From positions 39,891,787 through 39,955,786 of the forward strand of contig NC_091121.1 in the NCBI RefSeq assembly GCF_040183065.1: a stretch of DNA of 64,000 nt, in the 5' to 3' direction. Shown in pieces: positions 21,219-32,945 of this stretch. Every line of letters begins with the position of its first letter. Position 1 is the stretch's first letter. The notes under the pieces were generated by a model. The model was not told where the DNA came from. It ran no database searches and worked only from the letters and a program-made list of their open reading frames with translations. The DNA is from Periplaneta americana. Taxonomy: Eukaryota; Arthropoda; Insecta; Blattodea; Blattidae. A program made the translations under genes and the position numbers.

Positions 21219-22403
21219 CAGTGATGTCAAAGCAAGCGCATTTTTCTGACTTTGACGTCGTGCGCGGGCATCAAGCGCTACGTATGGAAGGAGCAATGAT
21301 TATGTATATGAATAAGGAGCCTGTTGGATGAAGAAAACAGTGGTGTACAAACTTCAAACAGAATGTGAAATTTTATGTCGTTATTTTATGTGGGTATTTG
21401 CTGTTTGATATTATCTATATTGTCTGTAAAACTAACACCAGTTTCTTAATATTGCAGTCAATAACGTAATAAAGAGTTAAGAAGGAATATTCACATAAAT
21501 TTCATAGTAGTAAAACTTTACTATATTAAGTGAATGAAACATCATTCATAAAGAAAGTAATATCCCAAAGAAAGAGTTTAAGTAAGACGTGGTAAGTTGG
21601 AATTGATATTGATGGTATCTTTAGCCTTATAAAAGTAATCAATAAACTAATCAAAACAATATTACAGTACAAAGCAAAGTTACCTAGGTGCTGTGTATAT
21701 TTTAAGTGTAACTAATATTCCATAACAAAACTCTTATCGCATTATGTTTTTAAGGTGATATTGGTGCGCAACTTCCTATCATCAGAATATTAAATTATTT
21801 TATCGAAATCTACTGAAGCTATAGAGTTGACGTTTTTACAACACATGGGTACATATCTTTGTTTATGATGTTAATTCATTTTCTTACGAACATTTTCCAT
21901 GCGAATATTTTCAAAATTTCCAATACGTATCTTCAGTAGCCTAATACATATTTACGATATATTAGATTTACGAAAACGTTCCTCTCGAAAAAAACCTAAT
22001 GCAGGTCGACCAGAGAATACAATACTGCTGTCTTATTACAAAGATTACGTTGTTTCAGTACCTGTAAGGCTACTAAATAAACATATCTGAAAATTTCACC
22101 TTTCTGTAAAAAGTTGAGAAAATACTGCTTTTGAATAAAAGGAAACTCGTGAAAAATGAGCATTAAAATTCAAAGTTAAATTCTTATAATGCACTTATAC
22201 GTACTTCTCAGACAAATCTAAAAATTAACATGCATATAGTTTTAATAGGCTAAGTTCTCTTTCCTTTGTCCATTGAATTAGTGCTGGCCATCCTTGTATA
22301 TAGCTCGACCAAGTGGTATACTACCTCTCTCGTCTCTTTCCTTTCCGCTCTTCTGAGCTCTAAAGCGCGCGCTTGCCCATATGGACATCAGTTGACATGA
22401 CTG
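21219..22403. mobile_element. hAT-type non-autonomous element
   Basis: The ends CAGTGATGTCAA and (inverted) CAGTCATGTCAA are short terminal repeats in the CAGTG style of hAT elements. They are flanked by CTCTGGAC (21211-21218) and CTCTAGAC (22404-22411), an 8-bp duplication with one change. Subterminal GCAAGCGC words occur at both ends. The interior is AT-rich with no transposase frame. Confidence 0.7.
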
Positions 22404-22411
22404 CTCTAGAC

Positions 22412-23129
22412 CTAAAATCAAAAAAAGAGTTGGAATAAGACTACCTTAAAAAAATAAATAAAATGAAAATATTCTTAAATAAAGCATAATTGTTCAAATA
22501 ATTACAACAAACAAAAAAAAAGTTTCTATAATAATTATAACGAAAAATAGATTCTCTCGCCATAATTATTAATACACAAATTCTTTTCTGACAATGATTT
22601 ATTACGTCACGTCTACTATCACTTATCGGAAAAAGACTTTCATGTAAACAACATAATATGTAAGGAGAAAACAAGGAGAGAAGTACGGAGAAGGAATAAT
22701 ATAATAGATTCTAATTTGTTTCGGAACACCATAAATAAAGCAAAATTTCCCTTTATGGCACAAAGGCGGAAAAATATAGTAGATTCTAATTTTCTCGTAA
22801 CACCTGAATTAAAGCAAAATTTACCTTTACAACGTCACCTAATAAAGTAGTCGCTGCTATGTTGATATGTAGCTAATGCATAGGTTATCTTTTATTCCCA
22901 TGTTACTGTTGCTAGGAACAAGAAGTGTATAACTGTTTATAAAAGTCACTCGTCGCTAAGGCAGTAGTGACTAAAAAGCGACACGAGATTTGAGGAAATC
23001 GCTACGATTTCGTGTAACGTCTATGCAGGAATTAGTGTAATGACATTAGGATAAATAAATGCAATTATCTGTAAGATTTATGTGTGTCTAATGAACAGAA
23101 TGAATAAGTTATGAATAAGAGCCACTCCT
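22412..23129. repeat. Mostly featureless; direct duplication at 22690-22835
   Basis: Two diverged direct copies of a ~75-bp segment ('TAGATTCTAATTT', 'AAAGCAAAATTTCCCTTTA') lie at about 22697-22765 and 22772-22832. Nothing else is recognised. Confidence 0.5.
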
Positions 23130-23131
23130 CC

Positions 23132-23202
<71 letters not shown>
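23130..23202. repeat. AAT microsatellite
   Basis: About 24 uninterrupted triplets. Confidence 0.97.
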
Positions 23203-23203
<1 letters not shown>

Positions 23204-23737
23204 TCATTAAAACAAAATGTAGCCTACTAATAAGAGAACACGCAAGGAACTGTTTCTGAGCTACACACAATTATAATTTGGTACACTCTATACAAGTATA
23301 GATTATACTGATTTTTCACAGCAACATCAAACTTTTTAAAATTCAGTTTTCACAAAACTTTAAGTTTCCCTTTTGAACTGGCCCATTGATTTATTCTTTA
23401 GGTATTTTATCCAATCTTCTGCCCTCTTTTACAACTCGTAAAAATTTCATTTTTGTGGCTTGGATGTGATGTTGGTCCCTTTTGTCTCCAAAATCAACAT
23501 TCATTACCATAGAGTAACGTTGGAATGGCTATTATCTCATATAATTAATTTGAGTTGTGTTAAGTTCCTTGTTGTTCTCGATATTTTCCTTCTCGTTTGA
23601 CACGTTATGAAGCTTATATTATTTCTCTCTATTTTAATCATAGATAAAGCTTATAGTACAGTCTAAATATGTGAAATATTGTCTGTTAGGTCGTTTTATC
23701 TCTTATTATTTTTTTATTATCTAATAGTTCATCCCGC

Positions 23738-23940
23738 AGGGGCATATTTTGCGGGCTACCGGGGCTACCGGCGGTAGCCCAAGGAAATTACAAAAGAAAA
23801 AGTTTATAATATAACATAATGTAATAATTTTGTATTATTAGTTTTACCATAGTAATTAAAATTAAAGTAATTGTTAGATATATTTTGTGTAATAATAGGG
23901 TCAGCGGTAGCCCAAACCCTTTAACCAGTATACGCCACTA
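23738..23940. mobile_element. Possible short hAT-like element
   Basis: The ends CAGGGGCATATTTTG and (inverted) TAGTGGCGTATACTGG are partly complementary, and 'CGGTAGCCCAA' occurs near both ends. I could not find a clean 8-bp duplication, so the border call is weak. Confidence 0.35.
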
Positions 23941-24181
23941 GAACTATGTCGTGACTTTAGTTTTATTTTCTTTTCAATATTAAGTCTCTTCAGTTAGATA
24001 CATTTTTATAATTTTCTTATTTTTATCCTTTCCTCCTTTCTACGCGTTTTGTTTTCATTTTTTTTTCAAGTTTTTTATTCTACTTTCCTTGACTCTATTT
24101 TTCTTATTTTTTTTCTATCTTTCAGTCTTCCTTCTATTTAAACATTCTTGCTTTCCCTTTTCCTTTTACGCTGCTTCAATG

Positions 24182-24380
24182 TATTTATTTATTTAAATTT
24201 AAATATATAGAATAAAGAATATAATTACAAACAAACTAGAGAAATAGAAATAAAATAATACAAACAATATAAAACAGGAGATACAGTAGTAGCAGTTGAG
24301 ATGTAATATTAATAGGTCTATAAGAGAATATAAAATAAAATAAAATAGGAAATAGAATTAAAATTACAGTTACAGAAAGA
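24182..24380 (-). repeat. LINE-like repeat, copy 1
   Basis: This stretch ('TTATTTATTTAAATTTAAAT', 'ACAAACAAACTAGAGAAATA', 'GAGATACAGTAGTAGCAGTT') is clearly homologous to 60885-61075. The leading TTTATTTA reads as a minus-strand LINE tail. The coding part is not recognisable. Confidence 0.5.
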
Positions 24381-24703
24381 TGCGCAATAAATCATAATTT
24401 TTCGTAATTATTTTAAACTTTTCATTTCTCTCTTTTTCTCTAAATTTTGTTTTTCGCTTTGTATTTTCTTAAATCTTTCTTTGTTGTTTATATCTCTTTC
24501 CGTTGTATTGACAATTCTTTTTTTCCTATTTTTTTTGCAAGTGTCACTTGGAGTAAGTATTTTACTATCTTCTATCTTTACATCTTACTTTCCATTTTAT
24601 CTTTACCAATTCTTCCCGTAATGTGGGCGACGGTTTGCGGTACCTAATCAAAGTCTGTCGAGATGTTTCCTCCGAATCTCCACAGACGGAGCCATTTGCC
24701 GGT

Positions 24704-24935
24704 TTAGTCAGCCATAAGTTGTTGAAGAAAGAAATCTGGCAACATGTCCTTGAGGTCATCAGGGTCGTTGGCTTCTTCATCTTCTCCTTCCCCCTGCTCT
24801 CGAGCCGTCCTAACTGAGCCCTCCGCCCGTTTAAAAATTCCTCCGGGAAGACGGGCCGAACTCTCTCCCCTCCCCTTGGCGCGCAACGCAGCATCCCTCA
24901 AGTGTCTGGAGCCGCGCGCTTATCTAGTCGAATCT
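24704..24935 (-). CDS. Candidate host exon, CpG-rich, function unknown
   Basis: A minus-strand frame of about 77 codons is bounded by TAA upstream (near 24935) and TAA at 24704. It reads through ...LPGGIFKRAEGSV..., an acidic stretch EQGEGEDEEANDPDDLK, and ends DMLPDFFLQQLMAD. The surrounding 24800-24960 is markedly GC- and CpG-rich against an AT-rich background. A dibasic KR is present. No ATG opens the frame, so an exon reached by splicing would be required; no convincing acceptor was found. Overlapping frames on both strands are also open, as expected in GC-rich DNA, so this is a candidate only. Confidence 0.3.
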
Positions 24936-24989
24936 GATGACCTATCAAGGAATGCGGTTTGGAACCTGCCCTAAGTCTCGGCCAAGTTC

Positions 24990-25427
24990 CTCCATTCATA
25001 ATTGTGTTATTCTGTGCACAAATACTGGGTCCGCCCACGCGAGCCAGCCAATACCAGAAACTCGTGCTGAAAAGTGTTAATAGGCACTCGGGATTTATTG
25101 CGCATCTCACGATAAATTGGTCATAATTTTTCGTTCTTTATTGGTTCCTAGAAGAGTAAGTAGTCGGTAATGGATGTTTGTATGACATGAATTGCAGAAG
25201 TGGGATTCAAGTCTGGACGACCTTGTGTGAGGAAAGAATCGACTACGAGCTGAGGAAAACCACAAAATTCTTCAGATACATCGCAGACGTTTCCATTAAT
25301 AACTCCGAAGTACGAAGAAATAGACGCCAGTAAATAAACTAAGCTGTAATGGTACCTAATGAATTGTAATTAATTTTCAAACACGTGTCACGGATGGGTA
25401 ATTGCTCCTGCTGTCAGATCTTCATAT
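24990..25427. other. No recognisable feature
   Basis: No gene or repeat border seen. Confidence 0.3.
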
Positions 25428-25435
25428 GCTTAGAC

Positions 25436-26203
25436 CAACGTTTCTCAAACTTTTCTGAAGTGGGGACCACTTTTTTAAGTCAGAACAGTTTCGCGGACCA
25501 CTTAGTCTTAACCCTTCGAAAGCAAATTTATTATTTATGTAGCATATTTTAATACTAGTATAGGCCTACTTACATTTTAATGTAGAAATAATTAATTAAA
25601 ATTAATTTAATTCTATTAATTTTATATTAGTATTAACTAATTAAGTTAATGTTAATAGAAGAAAATTTATTATGTCGCCATCTGTAAAAATAGAAATAAA
25701 AAAAAATTATTGCAGAAACATGTCCCATTTTCAACAAGTAAATAAAGATGCAATTTTGCATGTTCTATTATGGTGTACGACGTACAGTACCTGTCCATTT
25801 CAGTGTGCAGACTGGGTGTCGCCAAATTATTAAGAAAGTCATAACTACATGAAAAGGCTCGGTACTTTGGTCGTGTTATTATTTTGGGTAGTCCCTATCT
25901 GGGTTACAGGCACGATATGCGAGAAACACCACGTTCATAGTGCTTTAAACCCCTATTTTGTTGCTGAAAATAGAGTGGGAAGTCAATAGACGGGTAGAGT
26001 AAATAAATTTCATAAAATGTCAGTACCGGGGAAAAAAGTGAAAGGCGATTGCCATGTGGAATTTACAAACTCTGAGATTTTCAGCTATAGTATGATACGC
26101 AATTCGTTTGAATTTTATTTTTTCTTCTGTCTTTTTTGAAGGACCACAAGGGCAGAGCTCAAGGACCACAGGTGGTCCGCGGACTATAGTTTGAGAAACG
26201 CTG
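25436..26203. mobile_element. hAT-type MITE (768 bp)
   Basis: Termini CAACGTTTCTCAAACT and (inverted) CAGCGTTTCTCAAACT are flanked by a perfect 8-bp duplication GCTTAGAC (25428-25435, 26204-26211). Subterminal GGACCAC words occur near both ends, a pattern common in hAT MITEs. There is no coding frame. The intact duplication suggests a relatively recent insertion. Confidence 0.9.
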
Positions 26204-26399
26204 GCTTAGACAGATTATGTAACAGTATGACTAACTCTGATTATGCTTATTCACAGAGAGTTGGTGAAATGATGGCAGCGAAAACATAAATAAATTAAGA
26301 ACATCTCGCCAAATACAGATATTAATTATACTCTTGTATCACAAGACCTTATACTTGTACTTGACTTGGACTTGCAAGAATACAAACCCTGTACTCTAA

Positions 26400-26547
26400 A
26401 ATGGATCTCATTCGGTGCTGAGGTCTTCTGTTTCCCTCCCGTCTTCTTTAACCTCTTTCTTATATTTTATTTTCTCTCCTTAACTTTGCCTATAAATCTC
26501 TTTTCTCTGCCGTATTATCGTCCTTCTCACATCTCTTCTGCTGCCTT

Positions 26548-26593
<46 letters not shown>

Positions 26594-26760
26594 ACCTCTG
26601 TCTCACATCTCCTCTCCTCTCTCGCATCTCTTCTTCTGCCTCGAAACTCTTTTTCTGCCCCCAAATTTCTCCTCTCTTCCATCTCTTATTCTCTTCTATT
26701 ACACAACTTCTCTCCTCTCCACTTCTCTTCTCTCCTTTTCTCTCCTGAAAAGTATCATTA
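26400..26760. repeat. CT-rich tract with (CT)n core
   Basis: A pyrimidine-rich region holding about 20 CT dinucleotides at 26549-26590. The frame 26366-26761 and its antisense are low-complexity artefacts. Confidence 0.9.
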
Positions 26761-27562
26761 ATATTAATTATTGGAATAAAATGCAAATGTATCCCACTGG
26801 AATTATGTTTCTATGACAATCATATACAATTTTCTTTCTACCTCTTTTAATCAGAACCGTTAATATATTCCACGAATGTAATTTCGTAACACATACGGAA
26901 ACCTGAGAGTAATGGTTTGATATTAAACCTAAGAGGCTATAACGATTCTGCGGCCATTGGCATGATGACCTTCCATCTCATTTAATCACCCACTAACAAA
27001 AAAGAATGCAACCGCACCTAGAAGAAGCTACGAACTAAAACTTCACTACGCAATACATGTACTAGGCTATAAACCTCGACGTGTGTTCAACTAGGAAATC
27101 GCGAATGAGTGAATGCTTAGCACGGAAAACAGCGACTCGGATAGTAGGAAAATATGTTTGAATAAGTATTTATAAAAACGAGAACTCGCAACGTTTTCAG
27201 TTATAAATCCAGAGGACATGGGATCGATTTAAGTAGAGAGCTATCTTTTTTCCAGTTTGTCCTAAATTTAAGCTACTATGTCGCACAGTTTACAATACAG
27301 TATATTCCCATCACTCGAAAACACTTTCTCACCATATCGAGACACTAACTGTTTTAATTTCACTTGAATACTTTGCTTCGCTTTTGGAATTTTTCCTGAA
27401 CTATACTAGCCTACACACACTTCCGACTTCAACAAGATTCAAAAACTCAATGAGACCCTTGTCTGCAGTCCGGTATCCAGATTATAAAGACAGGCTCCAG
27501 TAGTTACTTGTTTGTCGCGAAACAATAGGCCTACACAAATATTTGTTTACTGGTACGTAAGG
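26761..27562. other. No recognisable feature
   Basis: AT-rich sequence with no gene supported. Confidence 0.3.
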
Positions 27563-27575
27563 ATAAAGTCCATAG

Positions 27576-28368
27576 ATCAAATAGTGTAAGTTCTTACAGT
27601 CAATTACTTAACAATATTACATGCATTGAACCTTTATGTTATTACATGAAATAGTATTTACAAATTATGACAAACGTTTACACCAATACATTTGGCATCT
27701 TCAGGTCACATTAAAAACATATTAACATAAAATGAATATTTAAGATATTCCAGTTAAACACAATCGTTAAAAATTAAAAACTGGTATAAAAGGCAGTCTG
27801 AGTAATATGCCATTAAAATACGTGTAGCAAACTGATGTTACCAAGATGTCGTGGAATATGCTGATAACACTGTATTAACATGGAAGTGTACATAAGGAAG
27901 ACAGAAGGCATGACAATCTTCAAGTTTATGCAGGTGTAGTTCCCAAAATGATGATATGCTACAATATATAGGACGATCGTTCTATTGTCATGCCTTCTGT
28001 CTTCCTTATGTACACTTCCATGTTAATACAGTGTTATCAGCATATTCCACGACATCTTGGTAACATCAGTTTGCTACACGTATTTTAATGGCATATTACT
28101 CAGACTGCCTTTTATACCAGTTTTTAATTTTTAACGATTGTGTTTAACTGGAATATCTTAAGTGTTCATTTTATGTTAATATTTGTTTAATGTGACCTGA
28201 AGATGCCAAATTTATTGGTGAAAACGTTTGTCATAATTTGTAAATACTATTTCATGTAATAACATAAAGGTTCAATGCATGTAATATTGTTAAGTAATTA
28301 ACTGTAAGAACTTACACTATTTGACTGATACTATACTTAACGGACCCAACATGCCTTTAAAATTAAGA
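27576..28368 (+). mobile_element. Long palindromic retroelement P2
   Basis: Two 341-bp arms (27577-27917 and 27984-28324) are near-perfect inverted copies around a 66-nt loop. A ~44-nt single-copy tail follows on the right. The insertion is flanked by an exact 13-bp duplication ATAAAGTCCATAG (27563-27575, 28369-28381). The right arm carries CTGAAGATGCCAAATTTATT followed by GGTGAAAACG, a hairpin whose stem pairs CCAA with TTGG. The tail contains CCAACATGCCTTTAAA, matching the tail of P1. No protein is encoded. Confidence 0.8.
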
Positions 28369-28511
28369 ATAAAGTCCATAGGCTATTGTGAATATAAATG
28401 AAATAGAGGAAGAAGGTACATTTTACCATTTTCCAGGAAACAAAATGCCATATGTAATTCTGAGAAATTTAACATCTCAAATGAACATGGAAGAAAGAAA
28501 TTGTATGGGAA

Positions 28512-28735
28512 GTCGCCCTGAGTGGCACAATTGGTATAGCGCTGGCCTTCTGTGCCCAAGGTTTCGGGTTCGATCCCGACTCAGGTCGATGACATTTAAG
28601 TGTGCTTTAATGTGACAGGCTCATGTCACTAGATTTAGTGGCATGTAAAAGAACTCCTGCGAGACAAAATTCCGGCACACTGGCGACGCTGATATAACCT
28701 CGGCAGTTGCGAGCATCGTTAAATAAACCATATTT
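28512..28735 (+). mobile_element. SINE-3, complete copy
   Basis: The tRNA-derived head (A box GAGTGGCACAATTGG, B box GGGTTCGATCCCG) resembles tRNA-Arg, with anticodon loop CTTCTGT. A body (ACAGGCTCATGTCA, 'CTGGCGACGCTGATATAACC') and the 3' end 'GCATCGTTAAATAAACC' follow. It is flanked by AAATTGTATGGGAA / AAATTGTATGAGAA (28498-28511, 28736-28749), a 14-bp target duplication with one change. Confidence 0.9.
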
Positions 28736-28749
28736 AAATTGTATGAGAA

Positions 28750-29394
28750 AAGTTCTTTACTTCTTGAAAGAGTGAAAATGTGCCGAATATGACCATTATA
28801 AATTATTAAAATATGCTATATCACATAGAAATGGTCAAATATGCATAAATATTTTAAACAAAACAAAATACTTTAAATCAATTAGTTTCATAACATATTA
28901 TATTTAAGGAATATATCAGTTTTGCCAAAAAATATATGCTACATCATAAAATACCTAGCCCTATTAGTAGTAATAATGTTACAATTGAGCATATTAGGAA
29001 CTGCATACATCACAATAAAAGCTAGCAGCCGAATAAGGTAATTCTGAACTTAAGTATGATAATTTGCCAATTGATTATTATCTATCTTTCTAGTTTTGAT
29101 TGCTTTTCGCAAGCCTGTTTGATACATAGGCCTACCAAAACTTCCAATTACAATAGGCCTATTGTAAAATCTCAATTCTCACTTCTCAGAGGTGGTACTC
29201 CTCAATTACCAGCATCTTATATTTCACTTAATTTTCCATCACTATTTTAAACATTGACCATTTCGCATAAATGACGCGTCACAATATCCATCTTATTAGT
29301 TTTAATTAAATTAAACCTCACTTTCAGAATGCATCTACTGACTCTACAAAACTGTAGTATGATCCACATACAAAATTATAGCGTTTTTTATATC
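28750..29394. other. No recognisable feature
   Basis: AT-rich sequence without gene signals. Confidence 0.3.
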
Positions 29395-29423
29395 ACCATC
29401 ATCATCATCATCATCATCATAGT
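29395..29423. repeat. ATC microsatellite
   Basis: About nine ATC triplets. Confidence 0.9.
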
Positions 29424-29569
29424 GAAGCACCACAACATTCTGTAGATGATTTGTTCTTACTATGGACCAACACTGGACTCTGTCACATGGCTGGTCTCCA
29501 TGAGTGTGTGGTTAGCACGATGAAGGGGCCACAACGGAAACCTAGTAAGCCATGAGATGGGTAATGTGA

Positions 29570-29570
<1 letters not shown>

Positions 29571-29611
<41 letters not shown>

Positions 29612-29614
29612 GTC

Positions 29615-29660
<46 letters not shown>
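29571..29660. repeat. ATT microsatellite
   Basis: About 28 ATT triplets, broken once by GTC at about 29611. The poly-N and poly-I frames here are artefacts. Confidence 0.97.
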
Positions 29661-29662
<2 letters not shown>

Positions 29663-29677
29663 ATGTAAATCCATACA

Positions 29678-29875
29678 GCTGGCCTTCTATGCCCAAGGTT
29701 GCGGGTTCGATCCCGGGCCAGGTCGATGACATTTAAGTGTGCTTAAATGCGACAGGCTCATGTCAGTAGATTTACTGGCATGTAAAAGAACTCTGCGGGA
29801 CAAAATTCCGGCACATCCGGCGATGCTGATATAATCTCTGTAGTTGCGAGCGTCGTTAAATAAAACATAACATTT
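29678..29875 (+). mobile_element. SINE-3, 5'-truncated copy
   Basis: Begins within the tRNA-like head (GCTGGCCTTCTATGCC), keeps the B box and body, and ends GCGTCGTTAAATAAAACATA. It is flanked by an exact 11-bp duplication AAATCCATACA (29667-29677, 29876-29886), showing that 5' truncation occurred during insertion. Confidence 0.9.
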
Positions 29876-29907
29876 AAATCCATACATACAGTGCAAACGT
29901 ACGCAGA

Positions 29908-29908
29908 T

Positions 29909-29950
<42 letters not shown>
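29908..29950. repeat. AC microsatellite
   Basis: About 20 AC dinucleotides. Confidence 0.96.
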
Positions 29951-29953
<3 letters not shown>

Positions 29954-30181
29954 TCCAAACAACATACTGATATCAGGAATCCTGGAAAGTTTTCTTCCCT
30001 ATGAAGTTCTCCAAATTTTTTTTCTATCAGTATACTTTCTTTTACAATGAAAAATAAGAAAAAAAATGTAGGTTTTAAAACTTGTTGCAAGCTATACAAT
30101 AATACATAGATTCAAAGAAAGGTGAAGAAATCAGATTACAATTTAGAAAGCAAAATATAGTATAGCCTACAAGCTACAAGA

Positions 30182-30182
<1 letters not shown>

Positions 30183-30231
<49 letters not shown>
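30183..30231. repeat. AAT microsatellite
   Basis: About 16 triplets. Confidence 0.96.
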
Positions 30232-30233
<2 letters not shown>

Positions 30234-30278
30234 TGCGGTACATATGTCGACAAAACATAATTTATAGGGATGAAGAAG

Positions 30279-30540
30279 TCCACACCTGTGGAGTAACGAC
30301 TAGCGCGTCTGGCTGCGAAGGCTGCGAAACCAGGTGGCCCAAGTTCGATTCCCGGTCGGGATAAGTTACCTGGTTGAGGTTTTTTTTTCAGGGTTTTCCC
30401 TCAACCCAATATGAGCAAATGCTGGGTAACTTTCGGTGCTGGACCCCGGACTCATTTCACCGGCATTATCACCTTCATCCCATTCAGACGCTAAATAACC
30501 TAAAATGTTGATAAAGCGTCGTAAAATAACCTACTAAAAA
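30279..30540 (+). mobile_element. SINE-1 copy
   Basis: Starts CCACACCTGTGGAGTAACG, then GCGCGTCTGGCTGCGAA, with a B-box-like AAGTTCGATTCCC. The body is GAGG-T-rich ('TTTTCAGGGTTTTCCCTCAA') and holds GCTGGACCCCGGACTCATTT and the 3' module GACGCTAAATAACC ... AAGCGTCGTAAAATAACC. The head contains a local duplication 'GGCTGCGAA'. Confidence 0.88.
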
Positions 30541-31824
30541 TGGATGAAAATCCTTAGAAAATTCATGAAGAGATAGCGCGGTCAGATTTAAATTTGGAAA
30601 CAGTTCGAAATGCTTAAACTATAATGTAAATGAGGGACAAAAACAATATGATAGATTGAACAAAACAAACAGAATAAATGTAGCTCTGAACAATACAACG
30701 TCATATATTTTTGAAGATTGGCTTTGAGTTGCCTTCAAAAGCAAAAGAAAGAGAAACAGTTGAGAAAGGTTTCCTCCTTGTTAATTGGCCAAGTAGGAAA
30801 TCTCATCGCACATCTCCTTTTATTCGCCAGGTATAGCCAACCTTCAAAACCTCTTGAATTGCAAAGGAAAAAGTCTATTCGTCTACTGCATCTTTTCTGT
30901 ATAATGTAGATAGCGATTATGATTATGTTTATCAATAATTATTACTTGTATAGACCGGGGGAAAACAACGAAAAATCGCATTCAGGAAGAGATGTTAAGG
31001 AACGTTTAGAAAACACAAACGATTAAGAAGTCCGTTTAACATTTCTTGTGTAGGCCGCAGCGTTCAGGAAGAGGCCACGTTCTCATACTCGCATTATCTC
31101 TCAGATAATCGTGCGAGATACTCAGCTTGTTTTGCTACCTAGTGTTGTGTAGCAATAAAACAAGTCTCATGCAAATTTCGGATTCTAAGATCATAATGCA
31201 TGCCTAGTCTTTTAGTTGCTCTTTTGTTTCAATCCTAATGGAAGGCGTGTAGTAACAACGAGGCTGTGAAGGGAACAGAAAAAAAAAAGCATCTCTTACT
31301 GTTAACATTTCTTACACATAAAAAATAAAGGCTTCGCCAACATTGTATCAAATAACAATTCTTTATTCTATAAGCATTTTCTTTTCTAATTATGCTGAAA
31401 ATACAGAAAAATTCTGGTGGTAAAAATTAATTGATTTTTACATTAGTAAAAAAACACAAAGACATATTTTCAGCATGTCTAATATCGAAAATGTTTTCAG
31501 CAAAATAATCGAGTTACACTTTTGTACAAAACTTTACCTTAGTGCTTTCAATATCCGATATCAAAAAACGACTTTCGATGAAATAATTGATTTGTATTTT
31601 GACGTATAACATCTCCTATATTCGACCTAGACTAACAGGAAAAGTGAAAATATATTGTAGAACAGGAATTCGAGTTTGGTTGCCATGGAAATTCTTGAGT
31701 GATATCTGACAAATAGAAGAAAATATCCGATACATTATTTCCAAAATTTCACAAGAATAGACCTATTGAGTATTCCAGAACAATCTTCCGAGATGTTAAA
31801 AATATATTGAAGCAGGAGGAAATA
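30541..31824. other. No recognisable feature
   Basis: AT-rich sequence. Short frames near 30720-30935 on both strands show no recognisable domain. Confidence 0.3.
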
Positions 31825-32012
31825 AGCTGCACTTCTCCTGCACTCAGGTACGGATTCGATTCCCAATTAGACTGATTGCCTGGTTTGGCTTTTTTTAGGT
31901 TTTTCCAGACTGTAATTCGAGTGTTTGGTAATTTATGGTCAGTCCTCAGTCTCATGTCGCCAAATACCTTATCGCTATCACAAATGCCATCAATGCTAAA
32001 TAAATTTATTTT
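31825..32012 (+). mobile_element. SINE-2, 5'-truncated copy
   Basis: Retains the B-box area (GGATTCGATTCCC), the 'GATTGCCTGGTTTGGC' body, 'CATGTCGCCAAATACC' and the 3' piece 'CATCAATGCTAAATAA'. Confidence 0.7.
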
Positions 32013-32029
32013 ATTTTTTTTAATAAAGC

Positions 32030-32945
32030 ATAAATTTATTTATTTATTTTGCTAATAATTGTAACATAAAATATATTATAAACAAAAAAAACTTTAGCTC
32101 GCCCCTGAAAAAGTAGAACTCGTGTTCGAGGACGCATTCCTGAATTGAAATTAAGAAGTATATAGTACAATTTGTCTTATGTCTACTAAGCAATAACAAT
32201 ATTTAAATTTAAATTTACAATTTTTCAATTTTTATAAAATCCATACATAACTTTTTTAATTTAATACTAGAACTATTAGAATTGAATAGGATATTTAAAT
32301 ATAAATTTGTTATATATTCTTGGGCCTAAATTACTACTATGATTAAATATTGTAGCAGTGTTGCATTTTGGTTCAAACAATCTTAAAGAATTCATACCTT
32401 TTGTTTCATAACTATGAGAATACAATTCAGAATTAATTCGGTTTTTATGTATGAATTTTATTAATACAATATAATAAATTTGTCTAATTTTAAGAACATT
32501 AAAGTCTAAAAACAATTTTAGATGGAAAATCAATAGGTTTATGAAGACATATTTTAATTATTTTCTTCTGTAATAAATAAAGTGGATTAAAATTGGATTT
32601 AAATAAGCTACCCCACCCTATAATTTCATACATAATTATTGATTGAAAAAATGTTAAGTATATTGTGCGTAATAAACTTATTGACAACTAATTCCTCAAT
32701 AAAACTAAATAATATATTATTTTACGTAATTTATTACAAAGGTAATTAATGTGTTGGTTCCATTTTAAATGATTGTCGAAAATTATGCCTAAATACTTAA
32801 CTTCAGAGGACTCAATAATCGGACATTTACACTGTATAAGGCAACAATTAAAGTTATGTAATTTAATCTCTACTAATAATAAATCTGTAGCCGAAATTTT
32901 TCTGGTAATTTTCGATTTTCCAAAAATAATTGGTCCTAACATATA
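32030..32945 (-). pseudogene. LINE reverse transcriptase C-terminal region
   Basis: Successive minus-strand frames give MLGPIIFGKSKITRKISATD, VKYLGIIFDNHLKWNQHINY, IIMYEIIGWGSLFKSNFNPL and LRLFEPKCNTATIFNHSSNL followed by GPRIYN. These are the post-YADD, thumb and carboxy motifs (KYLGIxFDxxLKWxxHI, xGPRIYN) of an arthropod non-LTR reverse transcriptase. Frames are broken by stops. The matching YADD part lies further right at 34876-35115, separated by inserted DNA. Confidence 0.7.

Noticed and set aside
29460..29732. Poly-Asn and poly-Ile frames
   Set aside because: Translations of the ATT microsatellite next to a SINE-3.
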